Source: Lentisphaerota bacterium
GTDB taxonomy: Bacteria > Verrucomicrobiota > Lentisphaeria > Victivallales > Victivallaceae
DNA: 64,000 bases
Reading direction: 5' to 3'
Assembly (NCBI GenBank): GCA_015061685.1
Contig: SUWD01000008.1
Span: 1-64,000, forward strand
Shown: positions 1-8,460 of the stretch, piece by piece
How the letters are laid out: the number at the start of each line of letters is the position of its first letter
Position numbering within the stretch: the first letter of the stretch is position 1
Notes under the pieces: generated by a model
The model's input: only the letters and a program-made list of their open reading frames with translations
Told to the model about the DNA's origin: nothing
Database searches by the model: none
Program-made: the position numbers and the translations under genes

Positions 1-1
1 C

Positions 2-106
2 TATTGGATTGCTCCTGACGGGCTTGAAGCAGAACTCCCCAAAACTCCCAAGATGGAGAAAATTATAAAAAAGCTGCAAAAAAAAGAGGCTGCTGCGAAA
101 CATTAG
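2..106 (+). CDS. C-terminal end of an unidentified protein (partial)
   Basis: Only one forward frame stays open from the window edge to a stop that sits directly in front of a strong terminator hairpin. It reads 34 residues and ends in a lysine-rich amphipathic tail (KIIKKLQKKEAAAKH). The rest of the gene lies outside the window, and I do not recognise the family from this tail. The position of the stop inside the left arm of the terminator supports it being a real 3' end. Confidence 0.4.
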   Translation, partial: YWIAPDGLEAELPKTPKMEKIIKKLQKKEAAAKH

Positions 107-127
107 GTTTTGCAACAGCCCCTTTTT
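78..127 (+). terminator. Rho-independent terminator
   Basis: Stem GGCTG.TGCGAAAC with its partner GTTTTGCAACAGCC, extended by A-run/T-run pairing and followed by CCCTTTTTC. It ends the partial gene at the window start. The same hairpin design recurs at 54737-54786 after lacZ. Confidence 0.8.
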
Positions 128-400
128 CATTGAATTCCGTAAAAATTCCCATTAGAGAGATTGATAGCAGACAAATATCCCATTCGTCGCTAACTCATTA
201 TAAATCAATATTTAATGCACAAATAAAAACGGAACCAAATCTTTGAGACTCGATTCCGTACTTTTTACTAATAGTGGAGGTAAAAGTCGTTCCTCAAACC
301 GAGCAAGAGGACAGCGCAATTCTGACCATCCTTTTTAAGGTAGTCATTTGATTTTTACTCCAAAATCATCAGGCAATTTTTCAGCATAAACACCTCCGTT
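128..400. other. Intergenic region without recognisable gene
   Basis: AT-rich stretch with stops in all frames. The only structure seen is a weak hairpin at 229-259 (ACGGAA/TTCCGT, 19-base loop, then CTTTTT), which could be a second terminator. No coding signal found. Confidence 0.4.
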
Positions 401-493
401 TCGGAACAATATTCGGAATAATATCAAAACAAATTGACATTGTTCCGCATTTTTACGGAATTATTCCGCATCTCTACTTGACATTGTTCCGCA
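401..493 (+). promoter_or_regulatory. Array of TTCCG-type operator repeats
   Basis: The 16-base string TTGACATTGTTCCGCA occurs twice (434-449 and 478-493), 44 bp apart. Related copies of TATTCCGCAT lie between them (about 461-471), and inverted copies (CGGAACAAT, CGGAATAAT, ACGGAATTA) lie at about 402-460. The second direct repeat contains the -35 box of the promoter for the next gene. Repeated, mixed-orientation motifs overlapping a promoter suggest an operator. The N-terminal HTH of the protein encoded downstream is the obvious candidate binder (inference). Confidence 0.6.
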
Positions 494-506
494 AGTGTGG
501 TATAAT
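478..506 (+). promoter_or_regulatory. Consensus sigma-70 promoter
   Basis: TTGACA at 478-483 and TATAAT at 501-506 with a 17-bp spacer match the consensus exactly. The start codon of the next gene lies 35 bp downstream of the -10 box, behind an AGGAGA ribosome site. Such a perfect promoter is usual for genes held down by a repressor, which fits the overlapping repeats. Confidence 0.85.
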
Positions 507-540
507 ATCTTTGTGAACAAAACTTTTCAGGAGATTTATT

Positions 541-2415
541 ATGGCGGATATGATGAAGGTTAAAGATGCGGCAACTCTTTGGGGATTGACTCCCCGTCGG
601 GTGTCTGAGCTGTGCAAGCAGGGGAAAATTGCCAATGCGCGCAAAGTCGGGAAAGCATGGATGATTCCTGCAAGCACTCCCAAACCGACCGATCAGCGTA
701 TTCGCAGCGGAGCTTATGCAAAAGTCGTTTTGCAAGAAAATCTGCCGCTTCCCATTGGCATTTCAGATTACCGTCTGGCTTCGACAGAATATTATTACAT
801 CGACAAAACTATGCTTATCAAGGATTTTCTTGATGAACGCCCGATGGTCTCTTTGTTCACCCGTCCCCGCCGTTTCGGAAAAACGCTCAATATGGATATG
901 CTTCGTACCTTTTTTGAAAAAAGCGATGAAGATACTTCTATCTATTTCAGAAACAAAAAAATTTGGACGTGCGGGAAGAAATACCGTGATTATCAGGGTA
1001 AATATCCGGTGATTTTTGTCTCTTTCAAGGATGTCAAATGCGAAACGTGGCAAGACACCTACGGGAACATTTACAAACTGTTGCAGAAAGAATTTGAACG
1101 CCATCTTGAATTACTGGAAAGTCCAGCACTCAACGAATATGACAAGCAGAAAATAAAAGATTTTCTCTCCGGTAAAGCGGACGAAAACGATTGTATGGCG
1201 GCATTTGCGACCCTTTCTGAAATGCTTGACAAACACTACGGTATTGCTCCAATTATCATTGTCGATGAATACGACACCCCTATCCAGCAGGGATATATGC
1301 GTGGTTTTTATGATTCCGTCATCCGCTTTATGCGTAATCTTTTCTCCGGAGGCTTAAAGGATAACAAACATCTTTCTTACGGTTTTCTGACCGGAATTTT
1401 GCGTGTGGCAAAGGAAAGTATTTTCAGCGGCTTGAACAACCCTAAAATCAATACGATCCTTGAAAACAAATACAGTCAGTATTTCGGATTCACGCCGGAT
1501 GAAGTCAAGGAAATGGCACGTTATTACAAGGCAGAAGATAAGTACGATGAAATTTGTGCCTGGTACGATGGATACCGCTTCGGCAAGTCGGAAATCTTCA
1601 ATCCGTGGTCAGTCATCAACTATTTCAGCAACGAGTGCGAACCCAGAGCTTTCTGGCAATCCACCGGCAACAATGAGATCATCGGCGAAGTTCTGACCAA
1701 TGCGGATGAGTCCATTTATGAAAAACTCAATCAATTGCTCCAGGGAAAATCCGTTTTGACTTACATCGACCCCAGTGTGATTTATCCGCAGATAAAGAAC
1801 AATCCGTCATCAGTTTACAGTTTTCTGTTGGTGGCGGGATATTTGAAAATCACCAAGGTTGAACCGTCATTTAATGGTGACTTTATGTGCGAAGTTGCCT
1901 TGCCCAATAAAGAAATTGCCTACGTTTACAACAAGGAGATCCTGCAAACGTTGACCGATATTATTCCGCAATCCACCGCAATCAGCATTCAGGAAGCGAT
2001 TTATTCCGGAAACAGCACCGCGTTGCAGAACCTGTTGCAAAAACTTCTGCTGGAATCGGTAAGCAATTTTGACACTGCTCATGAAAACTTCTATCACGGA
2101 TTGGTTCTGGGGTTGTGCGTAATTTTAGATAATCGTTACGAAATCACCTCCAACCGTGAATCCGGCACAGGCAGATACGATATTGCCTTGACACCGAAAA
2201 CCGGAAATCTGCCGGGTATCCTGATCGAATTGAAAGCAGCCAAAGACGCGTCCGCCGAACAGCTCAGTCAACTGGCACAGGACGCCTTGACCCAAATTGA
2301 AGAAAAGCAGTACGATACAACCATGAAAACCAGCAACATCTCCCCCATTTTCAAATACGGCGTTGCTTTTAGCGGAAAGAATGTGGAAATCTGCGTAGCA
2401 GAGGAGGGTAAATAA
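541..2415 (+). CDS. HTH + AAA-ATPase-like + PD-(D/E)XK nuclease fusion protein
   Basis: 624 residues. Residues about 5-45 form a MerR/excisionase-like helix-turn-helix (KVKDAATLWGLTPRRVSELC, then GKAWMIP). Residues about 70-330 match the AAA-ATPase-like family of DUF1703 proteins, with the nucleotide loop RPRRFGKT at 108-115 and a Walker B-like IIIVDEYDTP near 238-247. The C-terminal 90 residues carry a PD-(D/E)XK nuclease signature (G-GRYDIAL, then ILIELKA). The start is set by AGGAGA six bases upstream. Such proteins are common and often multicopy in gut anaerobes and their role is not settled. The HTH fusion plus the operator repeats upstream suggest autoregulation (inference). Its stop overlaps the next ATG (TAATG). 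Confidence 0.85.
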   Translation: MADMMKVKDAATLWGLTPRRVSELCKQGKIANARKVGKAWMIPASTPKPTDQRIRSGAYAKVVLQENLPLPIGISDYRLASTEYYYIDKTMLIKDFLDERPMVSLFTRPRRFGKTLNMDMLRTFFEKSDEDTSIYFRNKKIWTCGKKYRDYQGKYPVIFVSFKDVKCETWQDTYGNIYKLLQKEFERHLELLESPALNEYDKQKIKDFLSGKADENDCMAAFATLSEMLDKHYGIAPIIIVDEYDTPIQQGYMRGFYDSVIRFMRNLFSGGLKDNKHLSYGFLTGILRVAKESIFSGLNNPKINTILENKYSQYFGFTPDEVKEMARYYKAEDKYDEICAWYDGYRFGKSEIFNPWSVINYFSNECEPRAFWQSTGNNEIIGEVLTNADESIYEKLNQLLQGKSVLTYIDPSVIYPQIKNNPSSVYSFLLVAGYLKITKVEPSFNGDFMCEVALPNKEIAYVYNKEILQTLTDIIPQSTAISIQEAIYSGNSTALQNLLQKLLLESVSNFDTAHENFYHGLVLGLCVILDNRYEITSNRESGTGRYDIALTPKTGNLPGILIELKAAKDASAEQLSQLAQDALTQIEEKQYDTTMKTSNISPIFKYGVAFSGKNVEICVAEEGK

Positions 2416-2429
2416 TGGAAGAACAGTAA
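2415..2429 (+). other. Four-codon mini-ORF: interrupted true start of the following gene
   Basis: A strong ribosome site (GAGGAGGG, 2401-2408) precedes an ATG that overlaps the upstream stop. It is read as Met-Glu-Glu-Gln and then TAA. The same frame remains open after this stop, through HLQTENDEIFKTFTAAIKTAAE and on into the gene called at 2496-2849. A single CAA-to-TAA change would explain it. A sequencing error is possible. Confidence 0.6.
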
Positions 2430-2495
2430 CATTTACAAACAGAAAATGATGAAATTTTCAAAACATTTACTGCTGCAATAAAAACTGCCGCAGAA

Positions 2496-2849
2496 ATGAC
2501 CCATTGCTACAATCTCTTTCAATCCAAAAACAAAAAGATTGATGAAGTTTTATGCATGGATAACAAGGAAATCCTTTGGCAAACATTGCAAGACTATCTC
2601 AAAGAATACGGATCGTTTATCAATAACACCACTGTTATTACAGGAATTTACATTTATCAGGTCAGTATCGAGCAGTACAATGCCATGACAGTAGTTGACA
2701 TAAAGCAGCAACTGGAAAGATTAAAACGCATCGTAATTGCAAAAGAAATTATGCATTCTGTGTACCAAAAATCTTTCAAAGAATGCCTTAAAAAGATTTT
2801 GCAAAAGACTAAACTGTTTCCAAAAGAAGCATTGGACATCATTTTCTGA
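2496..2849 (+). CDS. Hypothetical protein, probably N-terminally interrupted
   Basis: 117 residues from the first in-frame ATG after the interrupting TAA. There is no good ribosome site at this ATG, whereas the upstream start at 2415 has one, so the intact gene was probably 2415-2849 (about 144 residues). The protein is mostly helical and basic, with no motif I recognise. Its tight coupling to the HTH-ATPase-nuclease gene suggests they were expressed together. It may now be a pseudogene or be made at a low level by reinitiation. Confidence 0.5.
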   Translation: MTHCYNLFQSKNKKIDEVLCMDNKEILWQTLQDYLKEYGSFINNTTVITGIYIYQVSIEQYNAMTVVDIKQQLERLKRIVIAKEIMHSVYQKSFKECLKKILQKTKLFPKEALDIIF

Positions 2850-2873
2850 AATTCCTAATAACTGGACTATAAC

Positions 2874-3383
2874 ATGATTGAAATAATAACTGCCGACATC
2901 ACCAAATTGGAAGTCGATGCCATTGTGAATGCCGCCAACTGTTCGCTTCTGGGCGGCGGTGGCGTGGATGGCGCGATCCACCGGGCTGCCGGACGGGAAC
3001 TTCTGGAAGCCTGCCGTAAATTCAACGGTTGCGAAACCGGCGAAGCCCGCATTACGCCCGGATTCAAATTGCCCGCCAAGTTCGTTATCCATACTCCCGG
3101 CCCGGTCTGGCACGGCGGCAATCTCAACGAAGCAGAACTTCTGAAAAACTGCTACATAAACTCACTTGCTCTGGCAAAAGAAAACCTTTGCCGTACGATC
3201 GCATTCCCCTGCATTTCTACCGGAGTTTACCATTTTCCCAAAGAGCAAGCGGCAAAAATCGCCATCGAAACAGTTTTAAGCAACCTCACCGCCCCTATCG
3301 AAAAAGTGATTTTCTGCTGCTTCTCCGACTCCGATGCCGAAATCTACTGGGCAATCTGCAAAAAGATGAATGTTAATCCTTGA
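2874..3383 (+). CDS. Macrodomain protein (O-acetyl-ADP-ribose deacetylase, YmdB-like)
   Basis: 169 residues forming one macrodomain. The ADP-ribose binding elements are clear: [26 protein letters not shown] at residues 15-40 and the ISTGVYHFP loop around 115-123. The family removes ADP-ribose from proteins or nucleic acids or hydrolyses O-acetyl-ADP-ribose in the cytoplasm. The length is normal for YmdB-type enzymes and all key glycines and the Asn/Asp pair are present. It lies among toxin and defence genes, where macrodomains can counter ADP-ribosylation; that link is only suggested by context. There is no clear ribosome site before the ATG. Confidence 0.9.
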   Translation: MIEIITADITKLEVDAIVNAANCSLLGGGGVDGAIHRAAGRELLEACRKFNGCETGEARITPGFKLPAKFVIHTPGPVWHGGNLNEAELLKNCYINSLALAKENLCRTIAFPCISTGVYHFPKEQAAKIAIETVLSNLTAPIEKVIFCCFSDSDAEIYWAICKKMNVNP

Positions 3384-3407
3384 AAAACCACATTTGTTCC
3401 AACAAAA

Positions 3408-3456
3408 AAACTCCGGCAAAGATATGCTTTTGCACATCACTACCGGAGTTTATTTT
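3408..3456 (+). terminator. Rho-independent terminator after macrodomain gene
   Basis: AAACTCCGG (3408-3416) pairs perfectly with CCGGAGTTT (3443-3451), followed by ATTTTT. The loop is long (26 bases) but can fold further (CAAA/TTTG). Confidence 0.65.
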
Positions 3457-3610
3457 TACACCATACCGAAAAGTTCCATTTGCTCCTTCCATGAATACGG
3501 CAAGGTAGTGTCGAGTTGGGTGAGCGATAGTGTCCATGGGGCTTTCCCGGCAAAGATGGCATCCACGATCGGCGGAGCGAGCAAGGCAAGGCGCAGAAAA
3601 CGCCTGACAT

Positions 3611-3922
3611 ATGAGGTGTGAACGCCCACTCCGGAATCTGCGGACAGGGAAAGAATTCACATCAAAAACATTCATCATTCCCCCGCCGCCCAAACGGAGC
3701 TTGTTTGAAGTGGCAGTCGAAGTCCTGCGACTTGCTAAAATGCCGATGAATACAAGGGAAATCATCGAGTGGGCGATCGAGTTGAAACTCTGGCAGCCGA
3801 CCGGCACAAAAACGCCCGAACAAACGCTTTACGGAGCAATCCACCGTGAGAACAAGACCAAAGAACAGCCACGCATTGTCAGAAGCGACCTCAAAGGCAA
3901 GTTCATATATGCCGGAGAATAA
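3611..3922 (+). CDS. HARE-HTH (winged helix) domain protein, small
   Basis: 103 residues. Residues about 30-100 match the HARE-HTH (HB1/ASXL/restriction endonuclease HTH) fold: SLFEVAVEVLRLAKMPMNTREIIEWA, then TPEQTLYGAIHREN and a final FIYA strand. This domain is usually fused to restriction enzymes or chromatin proteins and is thought to read modified DNA. Here it stands alone, so this may be the remnant of a larger gene. The first 25 residues look unlike a domain start and no ribosome site is visible, so the true start is uncertain. Confidence 0.6.
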   Translation: MRCERPLRNLRTGKEFTSKTFIIPPPPKRSLFEVAVEVLRLAKMPMNTREIIEWAIELKLWQPTGTKTPEQTLYGAIHRENKTKEQPRIVRSDLKGKFIYAGE

Positions 3923-3938
3923 TACTTAAAACATATGC

Positions 3939-4011
3939 ATTATGCTCCAGAGTAACATATAGCCAACTTGAAAAAAGTTGGTTTTATGCTATATTACGCT
4001 TGGAGCGTAAT
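3939..4011 (+). promoter_or_regulatory. Promoter with two palindromic operators before the zeta-toxin gene
   Basis: TTGAAA (3968-3973) and TATATT (3990-3995) are spaced by 16 bp. A perfect inverted repeat ATTACGCT-TGG-AGCGTAAT (3993-4011) overlaps the -10 box. A degenerate version, ATTATGCTCCAGAGTAAC (3939-3956), lies upstream of the -35 box. This arrangement is typical of autoregulated toxin-antitoxin operons. Confidence 0.65.
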
Positions 4012-4027
4012 GGAGGTATTACCGATT

Positions 4028-4618
4028 ATGAGTGCAAAGAAACAACCGATTTGTTATATCGTTGCCGGACCGAATGGTGCCGGTAAGACTACTTTTGCAC
4101 TTCAATATCTCCCCAAAATCGTATCGTGCAACAACTTTATTAATGCCGATGAGATTGCCAAAGGCGTGTCCCCGTTGAACTTTGAAGCCGGTTTGTTACA
4201 GGCAAGCAAGATTTTTTTGCAATCTCTGAACCGGAAAATTGAGAACAAAGGAACTTTTGCTTTTGAAACAACTCTTTCCGGGCGGTCATATTTGACGCAG
4301 ATCCCTAAATGGCAGCAAGATGGATGGAAAGTTGTCCTGATTTATCTCTATATCCCCAGTGCTGAATTTTCAGCGTTCCGGGTGCAACAGAGATTTGAAC
4401 AGGGTGGTCATAATGTTCCTGCGGATGCCATTATCCGCCGCTACCCCCGAAGTATCAAAAACTTGTTTTTGTACTCTGAAGTATGTGACCAAACCTTTTG
4501 TTTCAGCAATGAACAAGGTATGGTAGCTTCCGTGTTTGAAAGAACCAAAGGACAGCCTGTTGAAATCATCGATAAAGTAACTTACTCAAGAATCATGGAG
4601 GTAGTAAACCATGAGTGA
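4028..4618 (+). CDS. Zeta-toxin-like P-loop kinase
   Basis: 196 residues from the chosen ATG, which follows GGAGGT; an in-frame ATG at 3968 is also open but precedes the promoter's -10 box. The Walker A motif GPNGAGKT is at residues 14-21, followed by NADEIAKG and FETTLSGR, the pattern of zeta toxins and related nucleotide kinases. Zeta toxins phosphorylate UDP-N-acetylglucosamine and so block cell-wall synthesis; other members of this broad family act on different substrates. The next small gene overlaps it by 8 bp and may encode its partner. The substrate here is unknown. Confidence 0.8.
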   Translation: MSAKKQPICYIVAGPNGAGKTTFALQYLPKIVSCNNFINADEIAKGVSPLNFEAGLLQASKIFLQSLNRKIENKGTFAFETTLSGRSYLTQIPKWQQDGWKVVLIYLYIPSAEFSAFRVQQRFEQGGHNVPADAIIRRYPRSIKNLFLYSEVCDQTFCFSNEQGMVASVFERTKGQPVEIIDKVTYSRIMEVVNHE

Positions 4619-4799
4619 AGATATGCAAAAAATCATCGCCTGTATGCAGGAAGCCGTTGATGCCGAAATGGAACGCAAAGCCAAACTCGGATACAATGCC
4701 GTTGTCGCAGACAAAAACGGCAGACCTAAAATTGTTTCTGCCAAATATCTTGTTCGCAAACGCCGTGCTCAGAAAAAAGCCGAAGCGGCGGTTTCCTGA
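4611..4799 (+). CDS. Small basic protein, possible antitoxin of the zeta-like toxin
   Basis: 62 residues, overlapping the end of the toxin gene by 8 bp and preceded by its own GGAGG (4597-4601). It has an acidic N-terminal helix (EDMQKIIACMQEAVDAEME) followed by a strongly basic tail (LVRKRRAQKKAEAA). It has no recognised domain. Translational coupling and size fit a toxin-antitoxin partner, although classical epsilon antitoxins precede zeta. The basic tail could contact the palindromic operator upstream (inference). Confidence 0.6.
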   Translation: MSEDMQKIIACMQEAVDAEMERKAKLGYNAVVADKNGRPKIVSAKYLVRKRRAQKKAEAAVS

Positions 4800-5405
4800 T
4801 TGGCTCTTCGTCTGCATTGGGTAACAAATCGTTGCCCCTTTTTTGGCGGTTATCTTCTGCAACCAACTCAAATGAGTATTTTGACTCCTTCCGCGTGCCC
4901 TCATATAAATATCTTTTTCGGGGGAACCATCTTTCGCCGGAGGCTTCCACCTCTGCCCAAGGCTACGGTGGACAAGATGGAGGGCAAGTCGTTGAGATGC
5001 CCCAGAAAGCCCCGCTGACGAATTTTATCAGCCGACCTGCCATGTCTCCGTCTTGCGTGTTTCGAGCGTACAACGCCCCTTACAACGCGTTTGTGAGCGT
5101 TTGGGCGTATAGATTGCTGATGCCATTTTCTGTTCCGCTCCGGGCGGCAAAATTCTATTGGTCGGGGCAACATTCCCCAGTTCCCGGATGCTATCGTATA
5201 TATGCAATAAGTGGCTGAAATCAGCGTATAGAGAGATGTTATGGGAATTAGGGAACTTACTTGAATAATATATTTATTTCTATTATTATCAATAAGTTAT
5301 AATTTCTCACTTCTTTCCCGGTATATCCCATAGTTCCCGGAGAAAGATGCCGTGTTTTGATGCTTCCCGTGGGATATTATGCCGTTGGGAATGCAACTTG
5401 GGGAA
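4800..5405. other. Intergenic region without convincing gene
   Basis: About 600 bp between the toxin pair and the end of the convergent Prim-Pol gene. Short open frames exist on both strands, but their products have no recognisable features. The right half carries scattered GTTCCC-type words: AGTTCCCGG near 5179 and 5330, and the inverted GGGAACT near 5247. They lie in an AT-rich stretch (5260-5310), which could be remnants of an origin or binding region. Nothing firmer can be said. Confidence 0.35.
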
Positions 5406-7652
5406 TTATGCCAAACGGTAAACGCTGGCAGATTTTGAAGAATTTCTGACGGTTTCCGCAACGATAGAGCCGTTTTCAATCAAGGTGTCAATGATTTTAC
5501 CGAACACCTCGGCAGACTCATGCATCCGCTTCAGCAAAGCTCCGTGCTGGTATTTTCCGCCATGCTCTCTGATATAGCGGATTGCCTTGCGACACTTCTC
5601 GTCAAACGAGTTTTCATAAGAATAGGCGTTTGCCATAAACAATGCCTGCTCGGTAGCATAGGTGACAAATCGGCTTGCCCAGTTGACCGCATCCAAAGTA
5701 ATTACAGGATTGGTAACATCGGCACTCACCGCATAGATGATTGCAAGTTTACACACTTTTTCAAATGCACGAGTCCAGAATGCCATCGGAATAACTACCT
5801 GCCGTGCCTCATACTCGTCATAGCGTTTATTGAACAAGGCGTTCAATTCCTCTAACCGGGCTTCAGCTTCATCCGTGGAGTGGATAACTGTCGGTTGCGG
5901 ATTGACCGCAGCCAGATTGCCACCGTTGCCATATCCGAGTATGACATCGATTTTTCGACTAATGCTTTCGGGTTCTTCGATAATTCCTGCTTTCTGATGA
6001 GTTCCCCGCTTCCCGGCATCAATGACCATACAGCGAGCCAACAAGCCGTTGGTCAACACCCGGTTGCTCAATGACTCATAAAAGAGTTTCGGTATCGCCG
6101 TCCCGAGGATGGTAAGATATGGGTAAAAGATAACATCGTCATTGCCAATTGTATCTTTCCTGATTTTATCCCTTGGAATCGCTCTTTTACGGGTTTTATA
6201 GATGTTGTTTGAGGAACTGTAAACCCGCAGCATTTTTTCAATGATCGCTTCAGCCCGTGACTCTTTGGTGTTTTTCAGCGTATTGAAGAGTGTATCGACT
6301 TCATCGACTTGAAGCAGCAATGTCGGATTTACGAACAATGCATCTTCCAGACCTTCGCCCGAAGCAAAAGACTCCGCAACTCCGCCGCAAATATTATGGT
6401 TTGCTGCGATGTGCATATTTACACTGCGGGGGTGGTTTTTGCCAACACCGGAGTTCGCCAGTGAAATCAGATAGATGTTCGGACGGTTGTTCCGATCATC
6501 CCGGACTTTTCTGCCCAGCAAAAACGACAAAAAAGCAACTGCTCCGCAAAAGGCAAGTACCCGGTTCGGCTGTGGTGCACTGGACATAATGAAATCGGTA
6601 TATTCATCAATAAAACCGGGAATATGCAACAAGTCTTTGGACAAACTCCCCGGATCTTTGAACTCCTCGGCGATGTCCTTGCTTACAGTTTCTGCTTCGG
6701 GCGTTATCGGAACAGAATTCAAAACTGCTTCTTTCGGTTGACCGTAACCTTGAGCTAATAAGTCTGCCGCCGCTTTGCTGAAGTCACCATTATGACGGAG
6801 CAATGCATAGGCGGTAAACGCAGTATAGCCTTTATTCGGTTCAAACGGATCGGCATTGGAAGAAAAGACATAAAATATGCCATCTTTCAGGGTCGCTGAA
6901 TGTTGATCACCAATCTTGCCGGGTCGTTGCCAGTACTGGTTGCCATCCGGCAGAGTCCGCATGAGTTTCCAGCCGTAAAAATTGAGCATCTCACCGAAAT
7001 TTATCCGCTCGTTGAAGTCATCTCCAGGGCGTTTTTCAAAGTTGGAATACGCTGATTCATACATAGTGAAATTCTGCGGCAAAACAGGCTCTGCTGGATG
7101 TTTTTCCGCTTTGATTTCATCAAGCTGCGTTGCCGTATTGAGCAGCAAGTCCCGTTCTTCAGCCGTCAAAATCGGCAAGTTTGCATAGTCCCCTTGCATA
7201 AGCGTATAGCCGTCACTCGGTGAACACAGAATAAGTCCGCCTTCGCCACGGGTTTCAATGAGCGTAACAAGTTTATCATTACGGATGCCCTGCGCCAGTT
7301 TGGTGTTGCCGCTGACAACTTCGGCACAGCGGTACGCCACATGAAAGCCACCCGACTGCGTTTGCTCAATGACCAGTTTGGACTTCAACGCTACCGGAAT
7401 CTGTACTTCCCACGCCGGATACAGTTCGCCGTGGTGGTCAAAGTCGATGACTTCCAGATTACCGGAAACCTTGCCGCAAATCAGACAGATCGCATTGTGC
7501 CGGTCGCTGAACCAACTTTCCACATCCGCAGTTACCGGACGGTGTTCCTGATAATTCTTCCACGCCATAACGGGGCGTTTCAGAGTTTTGTCAGCAGGTA
7601 ACACCGCCAAACCCGCCGCCAAAAATTTGAGTGCTGTTTCTTTTTCGATCAT
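5406..7652 (-). CDS. Prim-Pol / DUF3987 helicase-like replication protein
   Basis: 748 residues. The N-terminal 1-160 region is a bifunctional DNA primase/polymerase (archaeo-eukaryotic primase fold): EVIDFDHHG with Asp70 and Asp72 as metal ligands, SGGFHVAYR at 100-108, and ETRGEGG-CSPS at 133-145. The C-terminal part matches DUF3987, a helicase-like ATPase: Walker A SGVGKN (401-406) and Walker B LLQVDEVD (446-452). The protein ends in a winged-helix-like segment. AAGGAGA precedes the ATG. Such fusions replicate plasmids, phages and integrative elements, so this gene marks mobile-element DNA. It is transcribed towards the toxin pair and away from a repeat region that could be its origin. Confidence 0.85.
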   Translation of the reverse strand: MIEKETALKFLAAGLAVLPADKTLKRPVMAWKNYQEHRPVTADVESWFSDRHNAICLICGKVSGNLEVIDFDHHGELYPAWEVQIPVALKSKLVIEQTQSGGFHVAYRCAEVVSGNTKLAQGIRNDKLVTLIETRGEGGLILCSPSDGYTLMQGDYANLPILTAEERDLLLNTATQLDEIKAEKHPAEPVLPQNFTMYESAYSNFEKRPGDDFNERINFGEMLNFYGWKLMRTLPDGNQYWQRPGKIGDQHSATLKDGIFYVFSSNADPFEPNKGYTAFTAYALLRHNGDFSKAAADLLAQGYGQPKEAVLNSVPITPEAETVSKDIAEEFKDPGSLSKDLLHIPGFIDEYTDFIMSSAPQPNRVLAFCGAVAFLSFLLGRKVRDDRNNRPNIYLISLANSGVGKNHPRSVNMHIAANHNICGGVAESFASGEGLEDALFVNPTLLLQVDEVDTLFNTLKNTKESRAEAIIEKMLRVYSSSNNIYKTRKRAIPRDKIRKDTIGNDDVIFYPYLTILGTAIPKLFYESLSNRVLTNGLLARCMVIDAGKRGTHQKAGIIEEPESISRKIDVILGYGNGGNLAAVNPQPTVIHSTDEAEARLEELNALFNKRYDEYEARQVVIPMAFWTRAFEKVCKLAIIYAVSADVTNPVITLDAVNWASRFVTYATEQALFMANAYSYENSFDEKCRKAIRYIREHGGKYQHGALLKRMHESAEVFGKIIDTLIENGSIVAETVRNSSKSASVYRLA

Positions 7653-7763
7653 ACTTTCTCCTTAAAATGTTATTGATTATGTTTCTGACACTTATCACGT
7701 CTGTCCGGGGACGGTTGTATTGCGCTACATCATAGTCGCACCTCCCTTTTGTTATGCACTGCT

Positions 7764-8460
7764 CTTCACTGGTGTTATCGCAAAAAGCCCCTGAAAAGGT
7801 CACACCTCTTCAGAACTTTTTCTTAAAAAACTTCAACCCCCTATCGAGGTTATTTCCAAAAACATCCTCAACTGTGCCCCTCTTTGTCACCTTATTTTCA
7901 AAAAACATAGTCTCTCCACTGATGATTATCAGAAAAAGCACTCAAAAGCGTTACACCCTTTTTCAACTTTTTTCAAAAAACTTCAATCCTCTACCGGGGG
8001 TATATCCAAAACGACACCCCGTTGTGTTGCTGATTTTGGAAAAATTCCCCAAAAAGCATCGTCTCAACACTGGTTACTATCAAGATTACCCCCTCGTTTT
8101 GTTGCAGCGTTTTCAAAAAAAATTTGAAAAAGTTTTTATATTCACACCTGCCATATCACCGGCTTGGAGCTGTTTTGAGCCATTTATACCTCAAACGCAG
8201 GCTGCAAAGAATCGTGTTGTACTCCACCACTACCGGGGTTATTTCCAAAAACACCCCCTGTTGCGCTGTTGAATTCAGAAAAAATTCCGAAAAACATCAT
8301 CTCCCACCACTGACTGTCGCAATTACCCCCCTGTTTTGTAACACCCTTTTTCAACTTTTTTTCAAAAATTTTTATCTCACCACTGCTGTATATCACTTTT
8401 TTCCCATAAAAAGGTCACACCCGTTTTTGAATTTTTTGAAGAAATCTTACCGCGCGGGAA
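7764..8460. repeat. Degenerate tandem repeat region (~150-bp unit)
   Basis: The word CACTG in similar context recurs at 7767, 7917, 8068, 8308 and 8381, and a related CCACTACCGG occurs at 8228. The first three are spaced 150 and 151 bp; later ones fall near half-unit distances. Each unit repeats the order: CACTG-block, ACACCCTTTTTCAAC-type block, pyrimidine/oligo-A block, CTACCGGGGTTATTTCCAAAAAC-type block, then an AATTCC-AAAAACAT block. The copies are perhaps 60-75% alike. Open frames crossing the region show the same periodicity and look like by-products. It lies immediately upstream of the Prim-Pol gene, so an iteron-like origin is one possibility; a decayed satellite is another. Confidence 0.6.

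Noticed and set aside
265-290. GTGGAGGT near 275 as a possible att copy of the tmRNA 3' end
   Set aside because: Only 8-9 bases match the end of ssrA and the word includes a common ribosome-site-like sequence; chance is likely.
3370-3621. 83-codon open frame overlapping the macrodomain gene end
   Set aside because: It runs through the terminator hairpin, lacks a ribosome site, and has no recognisable feature.
7764-8460. CRISPR array
   Set aside because: The units are about 150 bp, degenerate, without short identical repeats and unique spacers, and no cas genes are present.
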